From Emcibacter sp. (GTDB lineage: Bacteria > Pseudomonadota > Alphaproteobacteria > Sphingomonadales > Emcibacteraceae), in the NCBI GenBank assembly GCA_021774785.1, contig JAJFIQ010000026.1:620001-684000 (forward strand): 64,000 nt of DNA, given 5' to 3'. Positions 56,217-64,000 of this stretch are shown here, in pieces. Both the position numbers and the translations under genes were made by a program. The stretch's first letter is position 1; every line of letters starts with the position of its first letter. The notes beneath the pieces are model-generated. The model was given only the letters and a program-made list of their open reading frames with translations, ran no database searches and was not told the origin of the DNA.

Positions 56217-58745
56217 ATGATTACGTCATTAAAGCATGTGGAAGGGTTTATGGTCATCTGGCCGTTGAAATTATTAAGCAGGAAATTGATTCTCTTAACT
56301 GTCATATTATTTGGCGGGGCCATGCCGTCAATTGCGGCACCGGTTGCCCCCGAAAACCCTGACAGCACATATGTATTATATATAGCGCTATTTTGTTTTC
56401 TGACCCTATGTCTTATTTTCTGGATGATGTGGGACCGCAGAGCCGTGAAAAATAAATTAACACAGGCAATGCAGTCACTATATAGGCAATCCCTGTTGCT
56501 GAAATCCCAGAGTGGTGTTTCGTTGCTATGGGACGAGGATGGGAAATTATCTTCTGTTGATGAGGTTAAGCAATGGTTTGGTATTGAGGGAAAGGGTGAT
56601 AATCTGCACTGTTTACGGCAACAGGAAATGGCTTTTTCAGATGAACAATTTGATGATCTAAATGAGAATATTGAAAAGCTTCTGTCTCATGGTGAACTAT
56701 TTCGTAAACCGTATTTTCTGGAAGCTCCAAAAAGAAACATTATTGTCCGGGGTGAGCCGCTATTGGACGGTATTCTTACCATGGGGTCAATCGTCTGGTT
56801 TCGGGATACGACATTAGAAGAAAATATTGCAGCCTTTCAGGGGGAGGATGCCCGCGGCATCAGCAACCGGCTTAATTTCTTTGAAAATGCCGGTAACCTG
56901 ATCCGTTTCCCCATGTGGGTGCGGGACGAGAATCTGAAATTAATTATGGTCAATAAAGCCTATGTGGATGCGGTGGAGGGGGAGAGTGCTGAACAGGTGC
57001 TTTCACAGGGGTTGGAATTGGTTGCTAACGCTATTGGTAAAACCGCTCAGGATATTGCTGATATTTCCGGAAAAATTAACGAGACCTATAGTGAAAAACA
57101 TTTTGTTGTAATTCGGAGCGAACGCCGGGCCGTTGATATTCATAATACACCCGTTCAGATTGATAAAAACCGAACTGGATGCATGAGTTATGCGCTGGAT
57201 ATAACAGAGCTTGAAAAGGCACGGGGGGAGCTTATTCATCATACGGAATCCCATTCCGAAACGCTTAATAAATTATCGACGGCGGTGGCTATTTTTACCT
57301 CTGGCAAACGGCTCGAATATTATAACAGAGCCTTCAGTCGTCTGTGGCACTTGCCGGAAGGGCTGTTATTCAGTCACCCTCACCACGGTGAAGTATTGGA
57401 AGCAATGCGTGAAGCGCGCCGCTTGCCGGAGCAGGCGAATTTTCCGGAATGGAAGGCCGGACAGCTCGAAGCCTATACCCAACTTTTCGAACCCATAGAG
57501 GAAATGTGGCATCTGCCCGATAATACCTCTCTCAGGGTAGTCTCCCAACCCCACCCCCTTGGCGGACTGTTGATTTTTTATGAGGATGTTACCGATCATT
57601 TCGCTTTGGAGCGGGATTATAACACCCTGTTTGCGGTTCAACGGGAAACCCTGAACAACCTGCATGAAGGCATTGCAGTTTTTGGTATTGATGGCTGTCT
57701 GCAATTGTATAATGAGGCCTTTGCAGACATATGGAAGCTGGGTCGGGATATGCTGGATGCCAAACCCCATACCATGGAAGTGATGGATGCCTTTGCTGAC
57801 AATTATGGCAGTAGTGATCAGATAACGGAACTGAAGGATCTGATCGTTGGTGGGGAAGTGAAGAAAGAAGTATCTTCGGGCCAGTTAAAAAGGCGGGATA
57901 ACAGTGTGCTCAATTATTCTGCGGTTCCCCTGCCAGATGGCGCCATGCTGATCACCTTCATCGATGTGTCCGATAGTTTTGCCATCGAGAGGGTTTTGCG
58001 TCAGCGAAATCAGGCATTGGAGGAAGCGGATAAAATCAAAACAGATTTTCTTGCTCATATGTCCTATGAGCTACGCACGCCATTGAATAGTATTATTGGC
58101 TTTTCCGAATTGCTGGAAAAGGAATATCAGGGCCCGTTAAACGATGTTCAGCATGACTATATGCATAGTATTTTATCGGCCTCAGGCCAGTTGCTGGAGC
58201 TGTTTAACGATATCCTCGATCTATCGGTCATAGAGGCGGGGGGCCTGACCCTTGATGTTGACAATTTTGAGCTGCCCGAAGTGATGACACAGGTGATCGA
58301 ACAGTTGCAGGAACGCATCAAAGTCAAAGATTTAGATATTATCCTGAATTGCCCGGATAAAATAAAACCGGTTTGGGGTGATGCCAAGCGTATTCAGCAT
58401 ACGATCTATAACCTGTTAAGTAATGCGGTGAAATTCACACCGGCTCTTGGTACGATAATATTGGCCGTTTCTCAGAATAATCTGAATTACACAATCAGCA
58501 TTCAGGACAGCGGTGTCGGCATTAAGCCGGAAGAGCTTGATAGAATATTTGAGAAATTCTTTACCGGCAGTAACGCGCTGTCCGAACAGGGGGCGGGACT
58601 TGGACTGTCTCTGGTTGAGAGTTTTGTTGAATTGCATGGCGGTAAGGTTGATGTTCAGTCTAGCCTGAATGTGGGTACTAAAGTTTCTATAATTCTACCA
58701 ATGCAGGTTGGCATGGAAGCCCAGGTCAGCATGGTGGGAGAGTAG
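56217..58745 (+). CDS. divL: DivL-like PAS sensor kinase with Tyr in the H-box
   Basis: This 842-residue protein has N-terminal hydrophobic segments (about 24-41 and 53-72), several PAS-like domains (about 215-560), and a kinase module. The H-box reads FLAHMSYELRTPLNSIIGF: the phospho-acceptor histidine is replaced by Tyr617, as in Caulobacter DivL, a cell-cycle regulator of CckA. The N-box IYNLLSNAVKFTP and G-boxes DSGVGIKPEELDRIFEKF and GAGLGLSLVESFVELHGG are intact. ATG 56250, with GGAAGGG just before it, is a good alternative start. tsaE follows after five bases. Confidence 0.88.
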   Translation: MITSLKHVEGFMVIWPLKLLSRKLILLTVILFGGAMPSIAAPVAPENPDSTYVLYIALFCFLTLCLIFWMMWDRRAVKNKLTQAMQSLYRQSLLLKSQSGVSLLWDEDGKLSSVDEVKQWFGIEGKGDNLHCLRQQEMAFSDEQFDDLNENIEKLLSHGELFRKPYFLEAPKRNIIVRGEPLLDGILTMGSIVWFRDTTLEENIAAFQGEDARGISNRLNFFENAGNLIRFPMWVRDENLKLIMVNKAYVDAVEGESAEQVLSQGLELVANAIGKTAQDIADISGKINETYSEKHFVVIRSERRAVDIHNTPVQIDKNRTGCMSYALDITELEKARGELIHHTESHSETLNKLSTAVAIFTSGKRLEYYNRAFSRLWHLPEGLLFSHPHHGEVLEAMREARRLPEQANFPEWKAGQLEAYTQLFEPIEEMWHLPDNTSLRVVSQPHPLGGLLIFYEDVTDHFALERDYNTLFAVQRETLNNLHEGIAVFGIDGCLQLYNEAFADIWKLGRDMLDAKPHTMEVMDAFADNYGSSDQITELKDLIVGGEVKKEVSSGQLKRRDNSVLNYSAVPLPDGAMLITFIDVSDSFAIERVLRQRNQALEEADKIKTDFLAHMSYELRTPLNSIIGFSELLEKEYQGPLNDVQHDYMHSILSASGQLLELFNDILDLSVIEAGGLTLDVDNFELPEVMTQVIEQLQERIKVKDLDIILNCPDKIKPVWGDAKRIQHTIYNLLSNAVKFTPALGTIILAVSQNNLNYTISIQDSGVGIKPEELDRIFEKFFTGSNALSEQGAGLGLSLVESFVELHGGKVDVQSSLNVGTKVSIILPMQVGMEAQVSMVGE

Positions 58746-58750
58746 GTCAA

Positions 58751-59245
58751 GTGCGGACTCCGGAATTAATAGCAGAGATAACACTGGCTGATGTTAGTGC
58801 CACGAGAGAATTTGCCACCCGTTTTGCGCCGCTATTGCAGAGGGGTGATATGGTGGCTTTTGATGGCTCACTCGGGGCGGGTAAAACCGAATTTTGCCGG
58901 GCAATCATTCATGCACTGGGGTTTGAGGATGATGTGCCTAGCCCCACATTCACCCTGGTACAGACCTATGAACCACCACCGGATGATCAGATAACTCCTA
59001 CAATATGGCATATGGATATGTATCGCCTGGAAAGTCCGGAAGAAGCCATTGAGCTTGGCATAGAAGAGGCCTTCGATACTGCTGCGAGCTTGATAGAATG
59101 GCCGGCAAAGCTCGGGCATTATCTGCCTGAGGGCTTTCTTACTTTCCGCTTAGATATTGCCGCTGACGGCAAGACACGAAAACTGACAATCATTGGGGAC
59201 GACGTATGGAAATCCAGATTAGGGAAACTATTGTCTCATGACTGA
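58751..59245 (+). CDS. tsaE: tRNA threonylcarbamoyladenosine biosynthesis protein TsaE
   Basis: TsaE is the ATPase that works with TsaB and TsaD to make t6A37 in tRNAs. The 164 residues show the P-loop FDGSLGAGKTEFCRAI, PSPTFTLVQTYE, HMDMYRLESPEEAIELGIEEAF and LIEWPAKLGHYLP. The start is a GTG. It overlaps the AmgK-MurU gene by eight bases. TsaE next to a phosphotransferase and a nucleotidyltransferase is a familiar alphaproteobacterial order. Confidence 0.95.
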   Translation: MRTPELIAEITLADVSATREFATRFAPLLQRGDMVAFDGSLGAGKTEFCRAIIHALGFEDDVPSPTFTLVQTYEPPPDDQITPTIWHMDMYRLESPEEAIELGIEEAFDTAASLIEWPAKLGHYLPEGFLTFRLDIAADGKTRKLTIIGDDVWKSRLGKLLSHD

Positions 59246-60959
59246 CCGTATGTTAATTAGTGCTCAATTTCTGAAACGTTATGGTTGGGGGGATGCCAAG
59301 CGGTCACCATTGGCCGATGATGCCTCTTTCCGGCGGTATGAACGGTTGACACGGGGCGGTGACAGTGCCGTATTGATGGACGCACCACCAGAATTTGAGG
59401 ATGTTCGACCCTTTATGGCCGTGACGCAATATCTGCAAAAGGCGGGACTTGCGGCACCAAAGGTGATGGCCAGTGACGAAGACAATGGATTTTTACTGCT
59501 GGAAGATATGGGTAATGATTTATTCGCCTGCGTGATGGTTGACGATCCGGCACAGGAAAAGCCGCTTTACCAACTGGCTGTCAATGGCCTTGTCCATCTG
59601 CATAGGGCAGCTCCACCAACAGATATTCCATCCTATGATGCGAATTTATTGCTGACAGAACTATCCCTGTTTACGGATTGGTATCTGCCGGCATTGAGGG
59701 GTCAGGCCCTGTCTGATCAGGAAAGATATGAGTTCTTACAGTTATGGCAGGATATTTTACCCCATGTAACCCAGAATCTTAATTGCCTTGCCTTAAGGGA
59801 TTATCATGCAGAAAACCTCATGCTCAGATCAGGGCAGGCGGGTCTGGCAAAGCTTGGACTTCTGGATTTTCAGGATGCTACAATCGGACATAAAGCCTAT
59901 GATCTGGTATCTCTGCTTCAGGATGCGCGGCGAGATGTATCCCCTGATCTGGAACAGGAAATACTTGATGACTATATAAAGGCCACCGGGACGGACGGAC
60001 AAAAATTCCGCCTTGCTTATGCCATCCTTGGTGTGCAACGCAATGCCAAGATCATCGGTATTTTCACCCGGCTCTGTATGCGGGATGGCAAAGCAGCTTA
60101 TCTTGATAAAATTCCACGGGTCTGGGCCTTGTTGGCGCGGAATTTTGTCCATCCTGTTCTGTCGCCTGTTAAGGTATGGATGGATGATCATATTCCATCG
60201 GAAATAAGGTCACAGAATTTCTCGCCAAAGCCCTTCATGCCCCAAAATGCCATGATCCTTGCTGCGGGTTTGGGCAAGCGTATGCGGCCTCTGTCTGATG
60301 ATTGCCCCAAACCCTTGATCACTGTCGCGGGAAAGGAGCTATTGTCTTATTCACTGGATGGGCTATGTGCTGCCGGGGTAAGGGATGTGGTGATCAATAT
60401 GCATTATCTGGCGGATCAGATGGAACAGTTTGTCAAACAGCATCATGATCATCGGATGATGCTTACTCTGTCCGATGAGCGGGAACAGCTCTTGAATAGT
60501 GGCGGCGGTGTGAAAAACGCCCTTGAAAAATTGGGAAATTCACCTTTTCTTATCCTGAATAGCGACATGATCTGGCGCGATGGGTCATGCCAGATGCTAC
60601 ATCGGATGGCGGCTTTCTGGCAAGACGACCGCATGGATATAATGATGCTGTTGGTGCCACGCCATAAAGCATTTGGTTATGATGCTGCCGGGGACTATCA
60701 TCGGGATGATCAGGGCCGCCTGACCGCCCGGGGAAAAGATAGCACCGCCGATTATGTTTACAGTGGTATCATGATCATGAAACCGGAATGTTTTGAGGGG
60801 TCACAAGAAGGGGCTTTTTCCCTGCGCCAGCAATTTGATAATGCCGAAAAACAAGGTCGGTTATTTGGTATCATTCACGATGGGGAATGGTATCATGTGG
60901 GCACACCGGAATCCCGGGATAAATTGGAGGAAATATTTACCAGATGCCAAGGCGGCTAA
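59238..60959 (+). CDS. AmgK-MurU fusion: anomeric amino-sugar kinase and MurNAc-1-P uridylyltransferase
   Basis: One 573-residue ORF contains two enzymes that are usually separate. Residues 1 to about 330 are an aminoglycoside-phosphotransferase fold with the catalytic loop CLALRDYHAENLM and GLLDFQDA, as in AmgK, which phosphorylates MurNAc at the anomeric carbon. From about residue 334, MPQNAMILAAGLGKRMRPLSDDCPKPL starts a nucleotidyltransferase like MurU, which makes UDP-MurNAc. Together they recycle peptidoglycan sugar, bypassing de novo UDP-MurNAc synthesis. An internal ATG at 60237 could in principle give MurU alone. The gene overlaps tsaE and addB. Confidence 0.85.
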   Translation: MTDRMLISAQFLKRYGWGDAKRSPLADDASFRRYERLTRGGDSAVLMDAPPEFEDVRPFMAVTQYLQKAGLAAPKVMASDEDNGFLLLEDMGNDLFACVMVDDPAQEKPLYQLAVNGLVHLHRAAPPTDIPSYDANLLLTELSLFTDWYLPALRGQALSDQERYEFLQLWQDILPHVTQNLNCLALRDYHAENLMLRSGQAGLAKLGLLDFQDATIGHKAYDLVSLLQDARRDVSPDLEQEILDDYIKATGTDGQKFRLAYAILGVQRNAKIIGIFTRLCMRDGKAAYLDKIPRVWALLARNFVHPVLSPVKVWMDDHIPSEIRSQNFSPKPFMPQNAMILAAGLGKRMRPLSDDCPKPLITVAGKELLSYSLDGLCAAGVRDVVINMHYLADQMEQFVKQHHDHRMMLTLSDEREQLLNSGGGVKNALEKLGNSPFLILNSDMIWRDGSCQMLHRMAAFWQDDRMDIMMLLVPRHKAFGYDAAGDYHRDDQGRLTARGKDSTADYVYSGIMIMKPECFEGSQEGAFSLRQQFDNAEKQGRLFGIIHDGEWYHVGTPESRDKLEEIFTRCQGG

Positions 60960-63928
60960 AAAAAGCTCCGGAACTTTATACTCTAGCCCCCCATAGATCA
61001 TTTGTGGATGGATTAGTTCAGGGTATCCGCGCCCGATTTGGTGATGACCCCATAAGCCTAAGTGACGTGTTGATTTTACTGCCTAACCGCCGGGCCGTAC
61101 GCTCTTTGCGGGATGCCTTTCTCAGGGCCGCAGATGGTAAATCCCTGTTGCTGCCGCGTATTGAACCCATTGGCGACGTAGATGAGGATGATCTGTTTTT
61201 GTCGGGCAATCTGCCTCAGGCCACGTGGGATATGGATCTCGCGCCACCAATTCCAGCCCATATGCGCCAAATGCTATTGATGGATATCATCGAGCGCTGG
61301 TATCAAAGTCGGGGGGAGACTCCGCCGGAATCGGCCCAATGCGCCATCCTTGCTCAGGCACTGGCCCAATTTCTGGATCATGTGCAGACTGAACAATTGA
61401 CCTTCAGGGATCTGGAAAATCTGGTGCCGTCGGAATATGCATCCCACTGGCAACAGACACTGGATTTTTTGAAAATACTGACTGAAAACTGGCCGGATAT
61501 TTTGGGACTAACCGGATTTTCCGATGTGGCTGCGCGGCGGAATATCCTATTGGAGGGCTTACGGGAAAAATGGCTTGAAAACCCACCTAAACATCCGATC
61601 ATAGCCGCCGGTTCAACGGGTTCTATTCCGGCCACGGCAAATTTGCTCGGGGTAATCGCCTGTCTGCCCAAAGGTATGGTCGTCCTACCCGGACTTGATC
61701 TTACTATGGACGGGGAAAGCTGGACGTTCCTGGATGATACCCACCCACAGGCGACCATGAAAAACCTGCTCTCTATTATTGGTGCCGGACGGGATGTGGT
61801 GGAAAATTGGCTTGATACAGATACAGAAGCATCAGCACGGGATCAGCTTCTACAGGAAGTGATGCGTCCGGCGGAAACCACCGATCAATGGCGGAGCCTT
61901 GATCTGAACCTTGAGAAGGCCAGTTGTGATTTTATCCGCCTTGATGCGCCCGGACCCCGGGAAGAGGCAGGTATGATCGCCCTCATGCTGCGCGAGGTGC
62001 TGGAGACGCAGGGCAGGACCGCCGCTTTGGTTACAACGGACCGCCAACTGGCGCGGCGTGTCGCGGGGGAGATGAAACGCTGGGGTCTGACCATTGATGA
62101 CAGTGCCGGAATTCCGTTGCTCAATAGCCCCACAGGCGTCTATTTAAGATTAACCGCCCAGATGGTTGGCGAGGGCGTGGCTCCTGTGGCCCTCTTGTCC
62201 GTTTTGAAGCACCCTCTCACGGCCGGGGGACAGGATGTTGGAAGTTTCCGCAAAATGACCCGGTCTCTGGAAGAAAAAATTCTGCGTGGTCCGCGTCCTG
62301 CTGCAGGTTGTGGGGGGGTATCACATGCCATAAAGAAGGGCGACCTGAAAGATTGGTGGCAGGGTGTGAGCGATCTTATCACCCCCTTTGAGAAGGTCAT
62401 GCAGCAGTCACAGGCATCCTTTGAAGAGATATTGATCAGCCATGTGGAAATGGTCGAGCGGCTCAGCGCATCCGATGACCGTAGCGGGCCGGAGCGATTA
62501 TGGAAAGGTGATGCGGGTGATGCGGCGGCAAAGCTGATCGAGGATTTACAGCTAGCGGCCCTCTATCTTCCCGCCATAAAACCTGAAAATTATCCGGCCT
62601 TGCTTGAGGTTTTCATGGCCAGCATTACCGTTCGGCCCAAATACGGTCTGCACCCCCGGCTTAACATCCTTTCACCATTGGAGGCGCGACTGCAACAGGC
62701 TGACCTTGTAATATTGGCCGGACTGAATGAGGGAAGCTGGCCACCGGAATCGCCGTCCGACCCGTGGATGAGCCGTCCCATGCGCGAGGATTTCGGTCTG
62801 CCGTCACTGGAGCGGAAAATTGGCCTTAGCGCCCATGATTTTGTTCAGGCCGCATCCTCGGCCCAAGTGGTCATGACCCGTTCGATAAAGCTAGATAGCA
62901 CCCCGACGGTAAAATCCCGATGGTTAAGCCGTATGGATGCCATTGCACCGGACATCGCCAAGGCCGCTGATATATCCCAATGGCTTGACTGGTATCATGC
63001 CCTTGACCAACCTGTGGAAGATAAGAAGATTTCGCCGCCGCGACCAACCCCGCCCGTGGCCGCCCGTCCCCGTAGTCTGTCGGTGACCCGTATCCAGAAA
63101 TGGATGCAGGACCCCTATAGCATTTATGCGCGGTATATTCTGAAGCTAAAGACCCTTGATTCGCTGGACGCTGACCCGGGGGCCGCTGACAAAGGCACAA
63201 TCATTCATGATGCGCTGGATGATTTTATGCAGAAATATTCAGATGAGCTTCCGCCCGATGCCGTCACCCGGCTTGTTAAATTTGGAGCGGTAAGATTTGA
63301 AGATTATCTTGATCGACCAACAGTGCGCGCCTTTTGGTGGCCCCGTTTCATTCATGTGGCGGAATGGTTCGTGGAAACAGAAAAGGTAAGGCGTTTAACC
63401 TCCAGGACTGTCGCAACAGAAGTAACAGCAAGACAGGATTTTGACCTGCCTGGCGGGCGGTTCACTCTGACCGCCAAGGCGGACCGTATTGATCAGATGA
63501 GTGACGGCAGCTATAGCATCATTGATTATAAAACCGGTAAAAATGCTACGGCACGTGAATTATATGCCGGATATGCGCCGCAATTACCGCTGGAAGGTCT
63601 CATGGCTCAAAACGGTAACTTTGATGGCCTTGTGGCGGGGACGGTTAGTGATCTGTCCTATTGGCAGTTGAAGGGCGGAGAAGAGGTGGCAAAAATTACC
63701 AACTTCAACTTGACGTCCCGTGCCAAGATGGATGTGGCAGCGGTGATCACGTCATCTTATGATGGTCTGGTGCGGCTGGTGACCACTTTTGATATGCCCG
63801 ATACAGCCTATTTGAATAATCCCCGCCCCGATAATCTGGGCTACGGCGAATATGACCATCTTGCCCGCACCAAAGAATGGCAGGGCAATGACCTGGGCGA
63901 TGTGGGTCAGGGGGAGGAGACGGAATGA
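60944..63928 (+). CDS. addB: Double-strand break repair protein AddB
   Basis: AddB pairs with AddA to process double-strand DNA ends for RecA. The 994-residue protein is of the alphaproteobacterial type: LLPNRRAVRSLRDAFL near the N-terminus, a helicase-like middle part with a degenerate P-loop, ILAGLNEGSWPPESPSDPWMSRPMR, and a C-terminal PD-(D/E)xK nuclease with GTIIHDALDDF and SIIDYKTGKN (Asp861, Lys863). It starts 16 bases inside the AmgK-MurU gene and ends in an ATGA junction with addA. Confidence 0.95.
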   Translation: MPRRLKKAPELYTLAPHRSFVDGLVQGIRARFGDDPISLSDVLILLPNRRAVRSLRDAFLRAADGKSLLLPRIEPIGDVDEDDLFLSGNLPQATWDMDLAPPIPAHMRQMLLMDIIERWYQSRGETPPESAQCAILAQALAQFLDHVQTEQLTFRDLENLVPSEYASHWQQTLDFLKILTENWPDILGLTGFSDVAARRNILLEGLREKWLENPPKHPIIAAGSTGSIPATANLLGVIACLPKGMVVLPGLDLTMDGESWTFLDDTHPQATMKNLLSIIGAGRDVVENWLDTDTEASARDQLLQEVMRPAETTDQWRSLDLNLEKASCDFIRLDAPGPREEAGMIALMLREVLETQGRTAALVTTDRQLARRVAGEMKRWGLTIDDSAGIPLLNSPTGVYLRLTAQMVGEGVAPVALLSVLKHPLTAGGQDVGSFRKMTRSLEEKILRGPRPAAGCGGVSHAIKKGDLKDWWQGVSDLITPFEKVMQQSQASFEEILISHVEMVERLSASDDRSGPERLWKGDAGDAAAKLIEDLQLAALYLPAIKPENYPALLEVFMASITVRPKYGLHPRLNILSPLEARLQQADLVILAGLNEGSWPPESPSDPWMSRPMREDFGLPSLERKIGLSAHDFVQAASSAQVVMTRSIKLDSTPTVKSRWLSRMDAIAPDIAKAADISQWLDWYHALDQPVEDKKISPPRPTPPVAARPRSLSVTRIQKWMQDPYSIYARYILKLKTLDSLDADPGAADKGTIIHDALDDFMQKYSDELPPDAVTRLVKFGAVRFEDYLDRPTVRAFWWPRFIHVAEWFVETEKVRRLTSRTVATEVTARQDFDLPGGRFTLTAKADRIDQMSDGSYSIIDYKTGKNATARELYAGYAPQLPLEGLMAQNGNFDGLVAGTVSDLSYWQLKGGEEVAKITNFNLTSRAKMDVAAVITSSYDGLVRLVTTFDMPDTAYLNNPRPDNLGYGEYDHLARTKEWQGNDLGDVGQGEETE

Positions 63929-64000
63929 CGTCACCAACAGATGAACAGGCCCGCGCCTCTGATCCGGGCGCATCCGTATGGGTGGCGGCATCTGCCGGTA
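63925..64000 (+). CDS. addA: AddA helicase-nuclease, 5' fragment
   Basis: Only 25 codons are inside the window: MTSPTDEQARASDPGASVWV followed by AASAG. The end is the start of the AddA Walker A region, which normally continues as GTGKT. The ATG overlaps the addB stop in an ATGA junction with GGGGAGG upstream. The protein runs beyond the right edge. Confidence 0.88.
   Translation, partial: MTSPTDEQARASDPGASVWVAASAG

Overview
The window looks like chromosomal DNA of an alphaproteobacterium, probably a marine heterotroph of moderate G+C content; I cannot place it below class. The evidence is the gene neighbourhoods: chvI-chvG-hprK-rapZ-PTS IIA-HPr, a DivL-type kinase with Tyr in its H-box between ahcY and tsaE, alphaproteobacterial-type addB-addA, sdhCDAB, mdh-sucCDAB-lpd, and ffh-rpsP-rimM-trmD-rplS followed by leuCDB-asd. 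No rRNA, tRNA, CRISPR array, insertion sequence or prophage was seen. Nearly all of the window is coding.

Layout. 0.3-3.3 kb: yggT, DUF167, folD, then a MATE exporter. 3.3-7.6 kb (minus): a two-gene RND efflux operon whose promoter sits inside an inverted repeat, divergent from a plsC-like acyltransferase. 8.5-9.2 kb (minus): a small outer-membrane beta-barrel. 9.2-9.6 kb: a gene-free leader with a strong hairpin and a tandemly duplicated 66-bp hairpin element ahead of ffh. 9.6-17.5 kb: ffh, rpsP, rimM, trmD, rplS, terminator, leuC, leuD, leuB, asd, terminator. 17.7-23.2 kb: exported or lipoprotein metallopeptidases (DUF885, M2, M28) plus a GFA-fold protein. 23.5-25.4 kb: a malyl-CoA lyase/thioesterase-like protein and a mesaconyl-CoA hydratase-like protein, a likely part of the ethylmalonyl-CoA pathway. 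25.5-28.9 kb: sdhCDAB. 29.1-30.6 kb: a small unknown protein and zapE. 30.9-39.7 kb: mdh, sucC, sucD, sucA, sucB, lpd. 39.7-42.7 kb: divergent glpD and glpK. 42.8-49.5 kb: an ArsR/BigR-like regulator, an S9 peptidase, MAPEG, a kynureninase-like aminotransferase, CYTH, an M20 peptidase and a J-domain protein. 49.5-50.2 kb: mostly non-coding, with an apparently frameshifted small ORF. 50.2-54.7 kb: ChvI/ChvG, HprK, RapZ, EIIA and HPr. 54.8-64 kb: ahcY, divL, tsaE, a fused AmgK-MurU protein, addB and the first codons of addA.

How the genes work together. sdhCDAB, sucCD, sucAB-lpd and mdh cover the step from 2-oxoglutarate to succinate, the oxidation of succinate to fumarate, and the malate-to-oxaloacetate step. 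The Mch/Mcl-like pair could feed C2-assimilation products into this part of the cycle. HprK, HPr and EIIA next to ChvG/ChvI form a regulatory rather than sugar-transporting phosphorelay; no sugar-specific EIIB/EIIC and no EI are present. The ahcY-divL-tsaE-amgK/murU-addBA block mixes methyl-cycle, cell-cycle, tRNA-modification, cell-wall recycling and DNA-repair functions, tightly packed by short overlaps.

Most of the window is ordinary core genome. The points most worth a second look are the single-ORF AmgK-MurU fusion, the perfect 24-bp inverted repeat at 23264-23327, the duplicated element ahead of ffh, the frameshifted ORF with a nested hairpin near 49.7 kb, and the ArsR-family regulator with a rearranged cysteine pattern. 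I did not find a convincing wholly new multi-gene system.
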